NCBI GenBank assembly: GCA_963924555.1
Contig: OZ004582.1
Location: forward strand, 6,262,001 to 6,326,000
Reading direction: 5' to 3'
Length of the DNA stretch: 64,000 nucleotides
Origin: Crambe crambe
Lineage: Eukaryota; Porifera; Demospongiae; Poecilosclerida; Crambeidae
Part shown: in pieces, positions 22,997 through 33,400 of the stretch
Layout of the letters: every line of letters starts with the position of its first letter
How positions within the stretch are numbered: position 1 is the first letter of the stretch
Position numbers and translations under genes: made by a program
The notes under the pieces: model-generated
Seen by the model: the letters and a program-made list of their open reading frames with translations, nothing else
Database searches by the model: none
What the model was told of the DNA's origin: nothing

Positions 22997-24004
22997 AGTA
23001 CTTGGGAAAAGGTACCCTTTCGCGCAATATTGAATTATTAGATATGCGCGTCTAAAGCTAGCCTTTAGGTAAAATAATTATTTTATCCACTTCTTTTTTC
23101 TTGCCTCCTTAGTATCTTCGGTTCCTGCTAAATTTCAGGAAGTGAGAAGGCTTTGAAGTGGGCAAGCGCTCGAGTTACCTCACCTGGAACCCATTTCACA
23201 TCCTACGTGCCCAAATTTCAATGTTTAATTACGGAGAACGTTTAGGCATAGTGCGCGGAAATAAGGGAAATTCCCCACATAATAAAAATTATTGATGATT
23301 TCTACTTAGCTACACAGATATTTAGCTAGCTACAGATAGGAAGAGGTTGTGGTAGGGACCATCCAACTTCACAGGTCAGAAGATCCAGGTCTGGAGGTGC
23401 TGGATGAATATTATTCGTCTCCTTCAACCCCAGGGCTATTGACAACGAAGTGATCATTCAAATACAGCCCTGATCCTACCAGTGTCTAGATTCCAACACA
23501 GGCTAACACCGCTTCCACAGGAATCAACTAATAAAGCTTCAACATAGAAATAGGATGATAAAACTTACTAGCATTTTCAACTATCAAACACTACTACTTT
23601 TCAAGCATTTATCCACCCAAAATTTACCTGATCATTTATTCAGAACTTTTCCCACGTTTTGTATATCTTAGATAACTCAAGCGCTCGAAGATAACAGCGC
23701 AGTAAAGCAGTCTTCTTCTCCACACAGCTGCTATACACGTACACGAGGTGAGAAAAATTGAATGATGTCATCGCGTTATACGGACGCACGTTAGGATTTA
23801 CGGAGTATTGGGTATTGACCGGAAGTGTAATGTTTAGACGCGGTTTATTGGAAAACGCTTACTCAATCTTTCTCTGAGGTGGTGCACTTCTAGCGCTTAT
23901 AGCTCCGTGGCGGTTTATTAAAATTCTAAGGTAATGAGCTATAGCGTGGTACTAATAACTCCATTTTCAATTTTTGCGCGAAAAGGTACCTTTTCCCAAG
24001 TACT
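22997..24004. mobile_element. 1-kb MITE, AGTACTTGGG family
   Basis: The left end 'agtacttgggaaaaggtacc' and right end 'ggtaccttttcccaagtact' are perfect inverted repeats, extending with gaps to 'cgcgca'. Subterminal 'actaataactccattttcaa' is shared with the small MITEs at 3648 and 61305. There is no coding sequence. Confidence 0.85.
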
Positions 24005-24236
24005 GTCACATATACGTACATTACTACACTATAATCTGAAGCTACCCGACGTATATCCAGCCAACAATCCCTACATATACGTACATTACTACACTATAAT
24101 CTGACGTATTATGTAGGGATTGTTGGCTGGATATACAGAACAAAGATTGATCCCATTTCCATCCTTCTTGTTTCCTTACTTTTTTGAGCAGTGGTCATCC
24201 CTACATCTTTTTTCATTTCACAAAATGCTTTTTCCC
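24005..24236. mobile_element. Palindromic MITE copy with internal duplication
   Basis: The right arm is intact (from 'tgtagggattgttggctgga' to 'aaaatgctttttccctta'). The left arm is cut short, and the centre 'acatatacgtacattactac' occurs twice. It abuts the preceding MITE directly. Confidence 0.75.
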
Positions 24237-24696
24237 TTACTTGTATAGGATTATGCAATGGTGGCACATTCACATATCACTTCATCTGGGCCAATTATAA
24301 TCAGTTCACCTGATGGTATGAGCACTGAATTTGCCTGCCATACTATTTAAATAGGAAAATGGCTGCAGTTTTACATGTAGCTGGCCTTATATGGCCATAG
24401 CTAGTTGGGTATTTTGGCAGAAAATGGCCTTAACTCTTAAGTGTGATTGTGTTCAATGTCAGGCTGACCAGTTATAGTATAGCTAACTGCAGCCCCTGCT
24501 ATCGCTAACTGTAGCTACAGTTAGCTTATCAATTCAGATCTACTTTACTTTCATTTATTGTATACATAATACAGCTCCACTATATGATAAATGCAGTAAA
24601 TGGTGTCATTTTCAATTTCTAACGTGTGTTGTTCATATGGAATAGCTAGTTAGCCAAACAACTTATGCTCTATTGCAATTGAGGTAGAATTAAAAT

Positions 24697-25582
24697 ATGG
24701 CACTCCCTTCTTGTAAATCGGTGCTTAGGATCAAGGGGAAAATTCTTGTGCTACGCTTTGGAGTTTCTCATCTCAGTATTCACTGATTGTAAGATTTTTT
24801 TCTTGTTACTATGTGAGAATTCTTGGCTCAAGCTAATAGCTACTAGCTATAATTATCTTACATTGTTCTATTCAGTGAACTTCTGCTACCAGCAAGTTTG
24901 ACACTTTCTTTAACTAGCTATGCCTGTATGGACTACAATTCGGCTCATCGAAGAACCAGCATCAAGTAATCCATTGAAACTGATATACAGCACAGGGTTA
25001 TATGCGTTATGCATAGAAGAATAAGCATCCTCGTCAGAGGAGTGCCTTCACTTACTGTGATGATAAACATTACTTGATTTTGCTGAACAGAAATTTGGTG
25101 GACCTTTTACTACGAAGATGTAGGCAATCTTGGTTGTGATGGCTTTAGTCATAATATGTGGTATTTTTGTGGCTTCTTCTCTAACTGCACAAGATTTAGC
25201 TAATACGTCTCCTAAGAGATATGTACACAAGGATAAAATAGCATATTAGAGAACCAGTGCTTTCAAAAGGTGGCACTCTCCAATGCTGGCCATATATTGA
25301 TTGTTATATCGATTCCACTGACTGAGTTACTACCACTTCCTCACTCCTTAACTAGCTAAATTGACAATTTCAGAAAAATTTATTCTTTTAGCACTGGTGA
25401 GCATTATTTGGATATTTCTTATTGGAATGAATGTAACATGCCTACTAGAAATTGACTAGGGTATATAGCTAATCATCGAGGATTACAAATGGGCAATGAT
25501 TCCATATAACTTTGAGTGCATTAGCATAGCTTTCATGACTAGCTACTGCAGGTATGTCTGCCAAGTCACCTTAAGGGGCTAA
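24697..25582 (+). pseudogene. POT/PTR transporter pseudogene with internal deletion
   Basis: Opens with ATGGCACTCCC like the functional paralogues and follows their first 30 codons to a stop. It then jumps over about 430 bp of coding sequence to the segment equal to ELLLPATLTLALCLDY (about 24890) and continues with indels to the region equal to QSPYSMKGLIFG (about 25575). Stops and frame changes are numerous. It is closest in style to the copy at 31368. Confidence 0.85.
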
Positions 25583-25739
25583 TTTTTGGACCAGGATCAC
25601 CTATCATCAGTGAAAAATGAACCCATAGCTTTTATTTTCTGTTTAACCCTGTTTTGGACACACCCCAAAAGGCAAGTGGTCTGTAGCTATATGAGCCTCA
25701 TCTTGATAATTAGCTATGCTAATAATATTATAAACTTTG

Positions 25740-26090
25740 CCAATGGTCCAGGAGTGGCTGGTCTTCAATCAGCATTCCAACTGTTGGAGATTAGGGAGGA
25801 CCTGAAAAAGGCCAAGGACCCAGTAGCCCAGTTGGAGAAGGTGGATGGTGATGTGATATATCACCTTGAAAATCAACTCAGATGTTCTGCACAGAACTAA
25901 GGTTAGACTTTAAGTGCAGTGTGTTATCTGAACCATGTTTACCCCTTATCAAAATTAATTAGCTGTAATGATAAACCTCTTGTTCAATAGTGTTATGCAG
26001 CTACATGAAAATGATTACCACGATTGTACAAAATGAAAAGTTAATTGTAACAGCGAATATGAAAATAATAAATGGGGTTGGTCCTAATGA
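25740..26090 (+). pseudogene. TRIM-NHL linker fragment with shared 3' tail
   Basis: 25752-25858 equals the RING/B-box linker of the intact TRIM-NHL gene (GVAGLQSAFQLLEIREDLKK, then AKDPVAQLEKVDGDV). It then switches to the 3' tail also found after the fragment at 10700. It lies directly after the transporter pseudogene. Confidence 0.8.
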
Positions 26091-26097
26091 ATTCAGA

Positions 26098-26280
26098 TCC
26101 ACTATGCTTAGCTGTTAGTATTTAGGTGATCACATGTGATTGTACCCATGCACTGCCACTATGCTTAGCTGTTAGTGTTTAGGTGATCACATGATTGTAC
26201 CCATGCACTGCCACTATGCTTAGCTGCTAGTGTTTAGATGATCACATGATTGTGCCCATGCATGCATGCACTGCATTTCT
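26098..26280. repeat. About 60-bp tandem repeat, 3 units
   Basis: Three units of 'ccactatgcttagctg', 'tagtgtttaggtgatcacat' and 'gattgtacccatgcactg' with few differences. Confidence 0.9.
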
Positions 26281-26697
26281 ACTATGGAATAATTAGCTAC
26301 CCCGCACATGCAAACACAGCAAGGGGTTAAGTCACTCATGATGTCCATATATATGTGCCCCCCAAAAATTATACATTCAGCTAGCAATTAAACTTCACTA
26401 GCTATATCAATACTCGATTTATAACCTCAGACGTCAACCAACTGCAAATAAAACCTTTTGCTGCCACAAAACCAGCTCAATTCTTATTAAGCGTACCAAC
26501 TACAAAAATATATATGGCATGCGAAATTTGCGCAGAGTATTAAATTGGAGATTTCATACCCATACCCTAATCCAATACAGTACGATACCCTGAGGAACAG
26601 GTGTGTCCACCATGATAATGAAAATTTCCTTCATTATTGTGTACTTCTTTGGGTAAGAGGTCCTACAGGGTATTTCGTTCATGTAGCTATGTACATA

Positions 26698-26935
26698 ACG
26701 TAAATGGGCCTACAGATTAAAGGGTTTTTAAATAAAGAATAATTTAAACTGAAGTACATATGAAGTGATAACAATTATGTTCAGAATAATAATCCTTTTT
26801 TCCCTTGTTTATAGCTATTTATAAACAGTCTAAATACTGTTGAAATAGTGTGTTAATAGTAGATTGATTATGGATGAATTATGATTTGCACTCAGTTTAG
26901 AAAATATGGCACTCTCTCACTCCCCTGATAATTGT
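26698..26935 (+). pseudogene. Duplicated transporter promoter with aborted start
   Basis: This 240-bp stretch repeats, with differences, as 26938-27175 immediately upstream of the functional gene. Shared words are 'gggcctacagat', 'gaagtgata', 'gatagtagattgat' and 'agaaaatatggcactct'. It ends in ATGGCACTCTCTCACTCC and then a TAA. It carries the start of a transporter ORF that stops after eight codons. Confidence 0.65.
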
Positions 26936-27150
26936 ACATAAAAGGGCCTACAGATAGGGATAATGAAACATTAAAGTGGAAGTATGAAGTGATATACATA
27001 TGTACAGGATAATAATTAAGGGATGCCTTTTTTTTCCTTGTTTATACTTCTAAATTCTGCTATTTTCAGTTTCTAAGGAAATGCACATTTGATAGTAGAT
27101 TGATCGTGGAAGAGTTATTGAATGACTTGCTTTCAGCTTAGGTAGAAAAT

Positions 27151-28788
27151 ATGGCACTCTATCGTTCCTCTCCTTATAAATTGATGCTTAAAATCAAAGG
27201 GATAATTCTTGTGCTACTTTGGAATTTCTCAGTATTCAATGTGCTTGAATTTCTAATGCTTTATAAAGTTGATAGTAAGATATTTTCCTCATTGCGACAT
27301 AAAAACTCTCAGCGAAATATTTATAACGGCATCTTGGCATCAACATGTCTTCTATTTCCAGTATTTGGATGGATTGCTGATAACTACTGGGGGAGATATA
27401 AAATGATACGACGTAGCCTTTTCATCATGTGGCTAGCTACGATAGCATTCTGCCTGATTTCTGTCATACCTGATAATCTCCCTCAAGCTAAGACTGTGAG
27501 AGAAGTATCTTACATTGTTTCATTCCTGATTTTACTTTTTAGCTTTGGAGCAATTCAAGCAAATATAATTCAGTTTGGACTTGATCAGATGCCAGATGCT
27601 TCTTCTACTGATGTGATTGCATTTTCTAACTGGTATGTGTGGGTTTGGTATGCCAGTACTATACTGGTGAATTTTTCCCAGAAATGTATCAGTTCCAGTT
27701 ACTCAGCACTGGGTGAACTAATACTACCAGCAGGTTTGACACTAGCTTTATGCCTGGACTACAACTTTAATCACTGGCTCATCAAAGAACCAACATCAGA
27801 GAATCCACTTAAGCTGATATATAGGGTTATGCGTTATGCCTGGAAGAATAAGTATCCTCGTCAGAGGAGTGCCTTCACTTACTGTGATGATAAGCGTTAC
27901 TCCCGAATTGATTTTGCTAAACAGAAATTTGGTGGACCTTTCACTACAGAAGAAGTTGAAGATGTGAAGACGTTCTGGAGGGTTGCGATGGTTTTAGTCG
28001 TATGCAGTATTTTTTGTGGCTTCTTCGCTAATATCCAATTGACAGCACATGATTTAATACATCTCCTAAGAGATACAAATTTCAAACATCAGTATTCTTC
28101 TTCAGAGAGTCAGTGCTTTCAAAGGGAGGCACTTTCCAATGCTGGTTATATGCTGATTGTCATATGGATTCCGCTGACTGAGTTATTATTACTTCCTCAC
28201 TCCTTAATGACTAAATTTACAATTTCTGCAAAATTTAACATTGGATTCTTTTTGGCACTGGTAACTATAATTGGATATTTCTTATTGGATGTCATTGGTC
28301 ATGTCAAGCTTGGTGAAAGTGCAATGAATGTCACATGCCTTCTAGAAAATAATGTTGCTGATTATGGTACACAATCGAATTTCCTTCCTCTGGATTACAA
28401 ATGGGCAATGATTCCTTATAACTTTAAGAGCATTAGCATAGCTTTCATGCTTACTGCAGCAATGCAGTTTATTTCTGCCCAGTCACCTTACTCCATGAAA
28501 GGGTTAATCTTTGGATTGGGGTATGGGATCTTAGGAATCTCAATTGCTTTGGATTATCTGATATTATTACCTATCACTTCTACTGCACACAAGTGGCCTC
28601 CTAGCAGGTATGGGTGTGGAACGTGGTATCTGCTGTCAGCAAGTATTGTACTCCTGGTAATGTTTGTATTGTTATGTATTCTGAGTTGTAAGTATAAAAG
28701 GAGGCAGAGAGCAGACGTGCTACCAAGTGAACACATATTTGCTATCAACTACTATTCCCGCTACACAATGCAAAGTACAGCTAGCTAG
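27151..28788 (+). CDS. POT/PTR-type (SLC15-like) transporter, 545 aa
   Basis: Intronless, about twelve hydrophobic segments. Family signs are GWIADNYWGRYKMIRRSLFI after the first helices (the POT/MFS loop G-x-x-AD-x-x-GR) and AQSPYSMKGLIFGLGYG in the C-terminal half (POT signature around P-x-SMK). A hydrophilic central loop (about 220-270) and a basic tail are typical. POT proteins move peptides or other small solutes with protons at the plasma membrane. The usual E-x-x-E-R motif of helix 1 is not seen (LWNFSVFNVLEFLMLY), so substrate and proton coupling are uncertain. The start ATGGCACTCT is conserved in all copies. A paralogue lies 2.6 kb downstream. Confidence 0.8.
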   Translation: MALYRSSPYKLMLKIKGIILVLLWNFSVFNVLEFLMLYKVDSKIFSSLRHKNSQRNIYNGILASTCLLFPVFGWIADNYWGRYKMIRRSLFIMWLATIAFCLISVIPDNLPQAKTVREVSYIVSFLILLFSFGAIQANIIQFGLDQMPDASSTDVIAFSNWYVWVWYASTILVNFSQKCISSSYSALGELILPAGLTLALCLDYNFNHWLIKEPTSENPLKLIYRVMRYAWKNKYPRQRSAFTYCDDKRYSRIDFAKQKFGGPFTTEEVEDVKTFWRVAMVLVVCSIFCGFFANIQLTAHDLIHLLRDTNFKHQYSSSESQCFQREALSNAGYMLIVIWIPLTELLLLPHSLMTKFTISAKFNIGFFLALVTIIGYFLLDVIGHVKLGESAMNVTCLLENNVADYGTQSNFLPLDYKWAMIPYNFKSISIAFMLTAAMQFISAQSPYSMKGLIFGLGYGILGISIALDYLILLPITSTAHKWPPSRYGCGTWYLLSASIVLLVMFVLLCILSCKYKRRQRADVLPSEHIFAINYYSRYTMQSTAS

Positions 28789-28799
28789 TTCATTAACTA

Positions 28800-29180
28800 T
28801 AGTTGTTTTGTTCCATATCAATAATTATCAGCATGTTCTAATGAAACCTAGGCTTTCAATAATATTATAATCATCCATTATCATTTTAAATAGAATGCTG
28901 CGTATAATAGGTTGACAAGATGACAGGTTAAGGTGTTGGAACAAGGGCTTAATGGATGAGATCAAGCAAAGATGTTTTACCTTAAACAATAATTTGTAGG
29001 TGTAGAAAAGTTATAAAATAGCAAACTACCACACAATATAATTTTATCAAAGGAACAAAATTTTCCTGAGGGAAAGTACTTGAATGAAACAGATGTGTGT
29101 AGTGACTGTTCCTTTTCAGAAAAGGATAAACTTTCATGATACTATGAGAAGTAGAAAAATATGCTAGTTCATACATACAC
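28800..29180. other. Spacer
   Basis: AT-rich 3' flank of the transporter; no gene or clear repeat seen. Confidence 0.5.
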
Positions 29181-29181
29181 A

Positions 29182-29460
29182 AAAGGAAAAAAATTTATGC
29201 TAAATAAAAAGGCCATGTAGGGTTAGTCTGTACTTTAACAGTCAACAAAAAATCAATTATGCTGCCTTCAATAATAATCCCTACATCATTGCCTCCCACC
29301 AAACTGCTTTAATTGTTCATGTCAGTATAAAAGTGTTCTGCTTGGTTTAGGCAGTGATGTAGGAATTATTATTGAAGGCAGCATAATTTTGATTTTTGTT
29401 GGCAGAAAACTGTTAAAGTACAGACTAACCCTACATGGTTAGCATAAATTTTTTCCTTTC
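29182..29460. mobile_element. 279-bp palindromic MITE
   Basis: Arms of about 110 bp (left 'atttatgctaaataaaaagg', 'gtagggttagtctgtacttt', 'caataataatccctacatca') are matched in reverse at the right and enclose a spacer of about 55 bp. One end of the same family ('cctttttatttagcataaat') recurs alone at 30705-30778. Confidence 0.85.
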
Positions 29461-29605
29461 ACTTGTTTTTTTACTTATTTTGTTTTCAAGTAAAAATTAC
29501 TGGTTGGCACGCGCGTACGTGCACGTGATAGTGACAGACGCGCGCATGACAAATGATGTCGTCAAAGAATAAATTGCTCGCTCCCTTGCAGAATCTATGA
29601 TAATA

Positions 29606-29764
29606 CATAGGCCAGCTTCGCTGGCCTATGAGGTCAAAGGTTAGCTCTCTTTCATAAATTTAGGCAGCGGCTGGTGCCGATCGTTGACGCTGTTCTGGAG
29701 GAGTTTGAGCAGTCATATCATCTTCTGCATTATTTTCCAGATTTAAGAAGTTTAGTAGTTGAGC
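29606..29764 (-). mobile_element. Hairpin plus terminal exon of a mobile gene fragment
   Basis: A perfect hairpin (29606-29630, arms CATAGGCCAGC, loop TTC) lies just 3' of a minus-strand terminal exon (29660-29764). That exon starts after 'ttcttgctacag' and reads AQLLNFLNLENNAEDDMTAQ, then TPPEQRQRSAPAAA and stop. The same acceptor and exon recur in damaged form at about 46655-46735 and, as acceptor only, at 54845-54890, each within hairpin-headed elements. The protein family is not recognised. Confidence 0.5.
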
Positions 29765-29769
29765 CTGTA

Positions 29770-30700
29770 GCAAGAATAGAAGAGATACAGAGAGTCTACA
29801 CTACAAAAAAATATGTTAAATTAAGAGCAAATTAACTACATTGAGTTGTTACTACTAGATAGAGTAAAAATAGTCATTTGAACCCATTTTTTCAAAATAA
29901 TTTTTAACTTCGTGGTTACTTTAACCAAAAGTGGGCTAAAATACCCTTTAAAGGTATATATACAACATACCTTCCTGAGGAAAAAATTGTTTTGACTACA
30001 CTTTTGAGGTTATTATAATTGTGCTATTATAACTAACCAAGGAAATTAAAATCACTATGTTCTTCATGGTTGATTTAACTCTGGATAATAAAATCTTGAG
30101 TCATTTTAGCATTACTGTGTTGTATTAACCTATACACTATTATCAAAATAAGTCTTCTGAATAGGTCATCATTTCTATATATCATTTTTATTATAACTCT
30201 CTAACTAATGGTTAAGACACACCCTAAGACTCCAGTAAAATAACCATCTCTCAGTCACATATAATAACATCATAGCATTGACTCCACTGCCAATCTGTAA
30301 GACAACCACACATAGCTACTCGACCCCAACAAGATGTTATAGCTAATAATGATTACAAAAAGTGGTGATATAGCTAGGTGTAGCCGTTTGCCAATTTATG
30401 GCCATGATAAATGTTATGATCTATACATAAGAGCTTTGATAAAAATAACTTCCGAGAAGTAACAGTAACTGCATATGCATGATAATGGTCATCAAAAAAA
30501 GCACCTCACACTGAGAGAGAATAAAAATAACCGAATCACCTCCAATCACCATGAATTCATCTAAGCGACCAAAGATTGGATCCAATCCATCAGATTTGAT
30601 GATAAGGTACTACATAATTGTTCTTATACGCACCCATTTTGTATGAAATAAAGTTGCTTCATCACTAATCTGTGGAAAGATACCAGATTTAACATCTTCA
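29770..30700. other. Spacer
   Basis: I see no coding sequence or clear repeat in this AT-rich stretch apart from the lone MITE end that follows at 30705-30778. Confidence 0.45.
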
Positions 30701-30787
30701 GTACAGACTAAAAAGTACAAACTAACTCTATATGGCCTTTTTATTTAGCATAAATTTTTTTCCTTTCACTTGTAAGTTATTAGAATG

Positions 30788-31088
30788 CTGTTAACTCACA
30801 TGAAATAAGCAGCTGCCTTCCGCTATGTATATCAGAATGGATATGGTTGTTGCAGCTGCCATCCAGTTATTTAACTAAGTTATCATGTGTTGGCTCACAT
30901 GAAGTAAACATCTGCCTTCCAGTTATTTAGCTAGCTATGTATAAGCTGTATAAGTTATAAAAATGGATACGGTTGCTGCAGCTGCCTTCCAGTTATTTAG
31001 CTACGTACGTAGCTATAAGTTATCAAAATGGATGTGGTCGCTGTTGACTCACGTGAAGTAAGCAGCTGCCTTCCAGTTATTTAGCTAT
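30788..31088. repeat. Irregular tandem repeat upstream of second transporter
   Basis: Repeats of 'actcacatgaagtaa', 'cagctgccttccagttattt' and 'ataagttatcaaaatggat' occur in at least four partly complete units of 75-100 bp. Confidence 0.8.
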
Positions 31089-31223
31089 ACACCGTAAAAA
31101 TGATGGTGTGTACTGCACACTAAAATTAATTGTTCCAATAGCTACACACTAAAACAAAATAGTGTGACAAAATAGTGTGTACACTGGGACAAAATGGTGT
31201 GCACTTTCATTCTTGCAGTGTAG
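31083..31223. mobile_element. Small MITE upstream of second transporter
   Basis: Imperfect inverted ends ('acaccgtaaaaatgatggtg' versus reverse complement 'acactgcaagaatgaaagtg') enclose repeats of 'aaaatagtgtg'. Similar end words occur at 8330-8395 and 63465-63625. Confidence 0.5.
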
Positions 31224-31367
31224 TATAAGTGTACAGTCCAAACAATTATATGCAGTTATGTTATTACAACAACAGCTTTGCTTTATAAGCAAATGAGTCA
31301 CTGGCTTGTCAGTGCTTTCATTGAAGAATTAAACATAGTAGTTCACAGATTTGGATAGCTAGCTAAT

Positions 31368-32981
31368 ATGGCACTCTCTTGTTGCCTCCTTCCTTATAAA
31401 TCAGTGCTAAATAAGGGAATAATTCTTGTGCTAGTTTGGAATCTCTCAGTAGTCAATGTTATCTATTTTCTACTTCTTTTTAAAATTGACAGCAAGATCT
31501 TTCCCTCATTACAGCATGAGAACTCTCTAAGAAACATTTATTATGCTATCTTTGGATCAATGTGTCTTCTATTACCAGTGTTTGGATTGATTGCTGATAA
31601 CTATTGGGGAAGATACAAAATGATACGACGTAGCCTTTTCATCATATGGCTAGCTACGATAGCATTCTGCCTGGTTTCGTTCATACCTGATAATCTCCCT
31701 CAAGCTGATACTGTGAGAGAAGTATCTTATATTGTTCTAACTGTGATTTTACTGCTCAGCTTTGAAGCAATTCAAGCAAGTATCGCTCAGTTTGGACTCG
31801 ATCAGATACCAGACGCTTCTTCTACTGATGTGATTACATTTTTGAACTGGTATATGTGGGTTTGGTATGCCAGTACTATACTGGTGTATTTTTCCCAGGA
31901 ATGTATCAGTTCCAGTTACTCAGGATTGGGTGAACTATTGCTACCAGCAACTTTGACACTAGCTTTATGCTTGGACTACAACTTTAATCACTGGCTCATC
32001 AAAGAACCAGTGTCAAGTAATCCTTTGAAACTGATATACAGAGTAATATACTTAGCTTGGAAAAATAAGTATCCTCGTCAGAGGAGTGCCTTCACTTACT
32101 GTGATGATAAGCTTTACTCTAGAATCGATTTTGCTAAACAGAAATTTGGTGGACCTTTCACTACGGAAGAAGTTGAAGACGTGAAGACATTCTGGAGGGT
32201 GATGATTGTTATAATTGTGTGCGGTATTTTCTTTGGCTTCTTTTTTAATGCTGAATTGATAGCACAAGGTCTCTTAAGGGAGACAAATTTCAGGCAAAGT
32301 AAATCAGAGAACTGGTGTTTTGAAAGGGTGACACTTTTCCATATTGGCCAGCTTTTGGTCTTCGTATGGATTCCATTGAGCAAGATACTGCCATTTCCTC
32401 ACTCCTTAACACTGAAATTAACAATTTTCATGAAATTCAACATTGGATTCTTTTTTGCACTGGTGAGCATAGTTGGATATTTCTTATTGGATGTCATCGT
32501 TCATGTTAAACTTGGTAAAAGTGCAATAAATATGACATGCTTACTAGAAATTAATGTGGCTGATTACGGTACACCATTGAATTTGGATTATAGATGGGCA
32601 ATGATTCCATATAACTTAAAAGATATTGGCATTGCTCTCATGGTTACTGGAACTATGCAGTTTATTACTGCCCAGTCACCTTACTCCATGAAAGGGTTAA
32701 TTTTTGGATTGGCCTATGGGATGATGGGAATTTCAATTGCTTTCAATTACCTGATATTGTTGCCTATCACTTCTACTGCACACATGTGGCCTCCTAGCAG
32801 GTATGGGTGTGGAATGTGGTATCTGCTGTCAGCATGCATTGTGCTCCTGGTGATGTTCGTACTGTTATTAGTTCTGAGTTGTAAGTATGAAAGGAGGCAG
32901 AGAGCAGACGTGTTACCAAGTGAGCACATATTTGCTATCAACTACTATTCTCGCTACACAATGCAAAACACTATTAATTGA
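31368..32981 (+). CDS. POT/PTR-type (SLC15-like) transporter paralogue, 537 aa
   Basis: Intronless paralogue of 27151-28788 with the same start (MALS), the loop GLIADNYWGRYKMIRRSLFI, the central block KYPRQRSAFTYCDD and the signature AQSPYSMKGLIFGLAYG. The tail VLPSEHIFAINYYSRYTMQN is almost identical to its neighbour. The regions around residues 290-340 differ most, in the loop after helix 7, and this may alter specificity (inference). A polyadenylation signal AATAAA sits four bases after the stop. As in its neighbour, the E-x-x-E-R helix 1 motif is not evident. Confidence 0.8.
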   Translation: MALSCCLLPYKSVLNKGIILVLVWNLSVVNVIYFLLLFKIDSKIFPSLQHENSLRNIYYAIFGSMCLLLPVFGLIADNYWGRYKMIRRSLFIIWLATIAFCLVSFIPDNLPQADTVREVSYIVLTVILLLSFEAIQASIAQFGLDQIPDASSTDVITFLNWYMWVWYASTILVYFSQECISSSYSGLGELLLPATLTLALCLDYNFNHWLIKEPVSSNPLKLIYRVIYLAWKNKYPRQRSAFTYCDDKLYSRIDFAKQKFGGPFTTEEVEDVKTFWRVMIVIIVCGIFFGFFFNAELIAQGLLRETNFRQSKSENWCFERVTLFHIGQLLVFVWIPLSKILPFPHSLTLKLTIFMKFNIGFFFALVSIVGYFLLDVIVHVKLGKSAINMTCLLEINVADYGTPLNLDYRWAMIPYNLKDIGIALMVTGTMQFITAQSPYSMKGLIFGLAYGMMGISIAFNYLILLPITSTAHMWPPSRYGCGMWYLLSACIVLLVMFVLLLVLSCKYERRQRADVLPSEHIFAINYYSRYTMQNTIN

Positions 32982-32989
32982 AATAAAAG

Positions 32990-33400
32990 TTTTATAACTG
33001 ATGGAGATCTCTATAAGGACCAGATCTTCTGCATCTCTTGGATTATTGATTAGCATTATCATAGCTACGTACTACATACAACTTTGATGCCACACTCGCA
33101 CCATAATTATTAGCTACAGTTGTTATTGAGTTATTTTCCGTGTCATAATTAATTTTTATTATGAAAGATCATAGAATATCGTTGAATAGTTGAGTAATAA
33201 ACAAGAGCACTCATGAATAGAAGTGAAGTAGGAATAGTTCAAAGACGATCCAGGTGATTCAAGAAGCCTTTCCTTGCAGTTGTATCGACCCATCGACCTA
33301 AAGAGTAGGTGGGGCTCGTAACATTTGGCGCATGTGCAAATAATAATAATTATGAATATCGATATGCATTAAACTGTAATAACAAATCAATCAACAATTA
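32990..33400. other. Spacer before pogo element
   Basis: No gene seen; the next element starts after TA at 33399-33400. Confidence 0.5.

Noticed and set aside
26098-26280. Repeat array considered as CRISPR
   Set aside because: Contiguous tandem units without unique spacers, in a eukaryotic setting; the same holds for 30788-31088 and 3974-4424.
27897-28748. Minus-strand ORFs inside the transporters (also 32052-32941)
   Set aside because: Antisense shadows; their similarity to each other only mirrors the paralogous coding strands.
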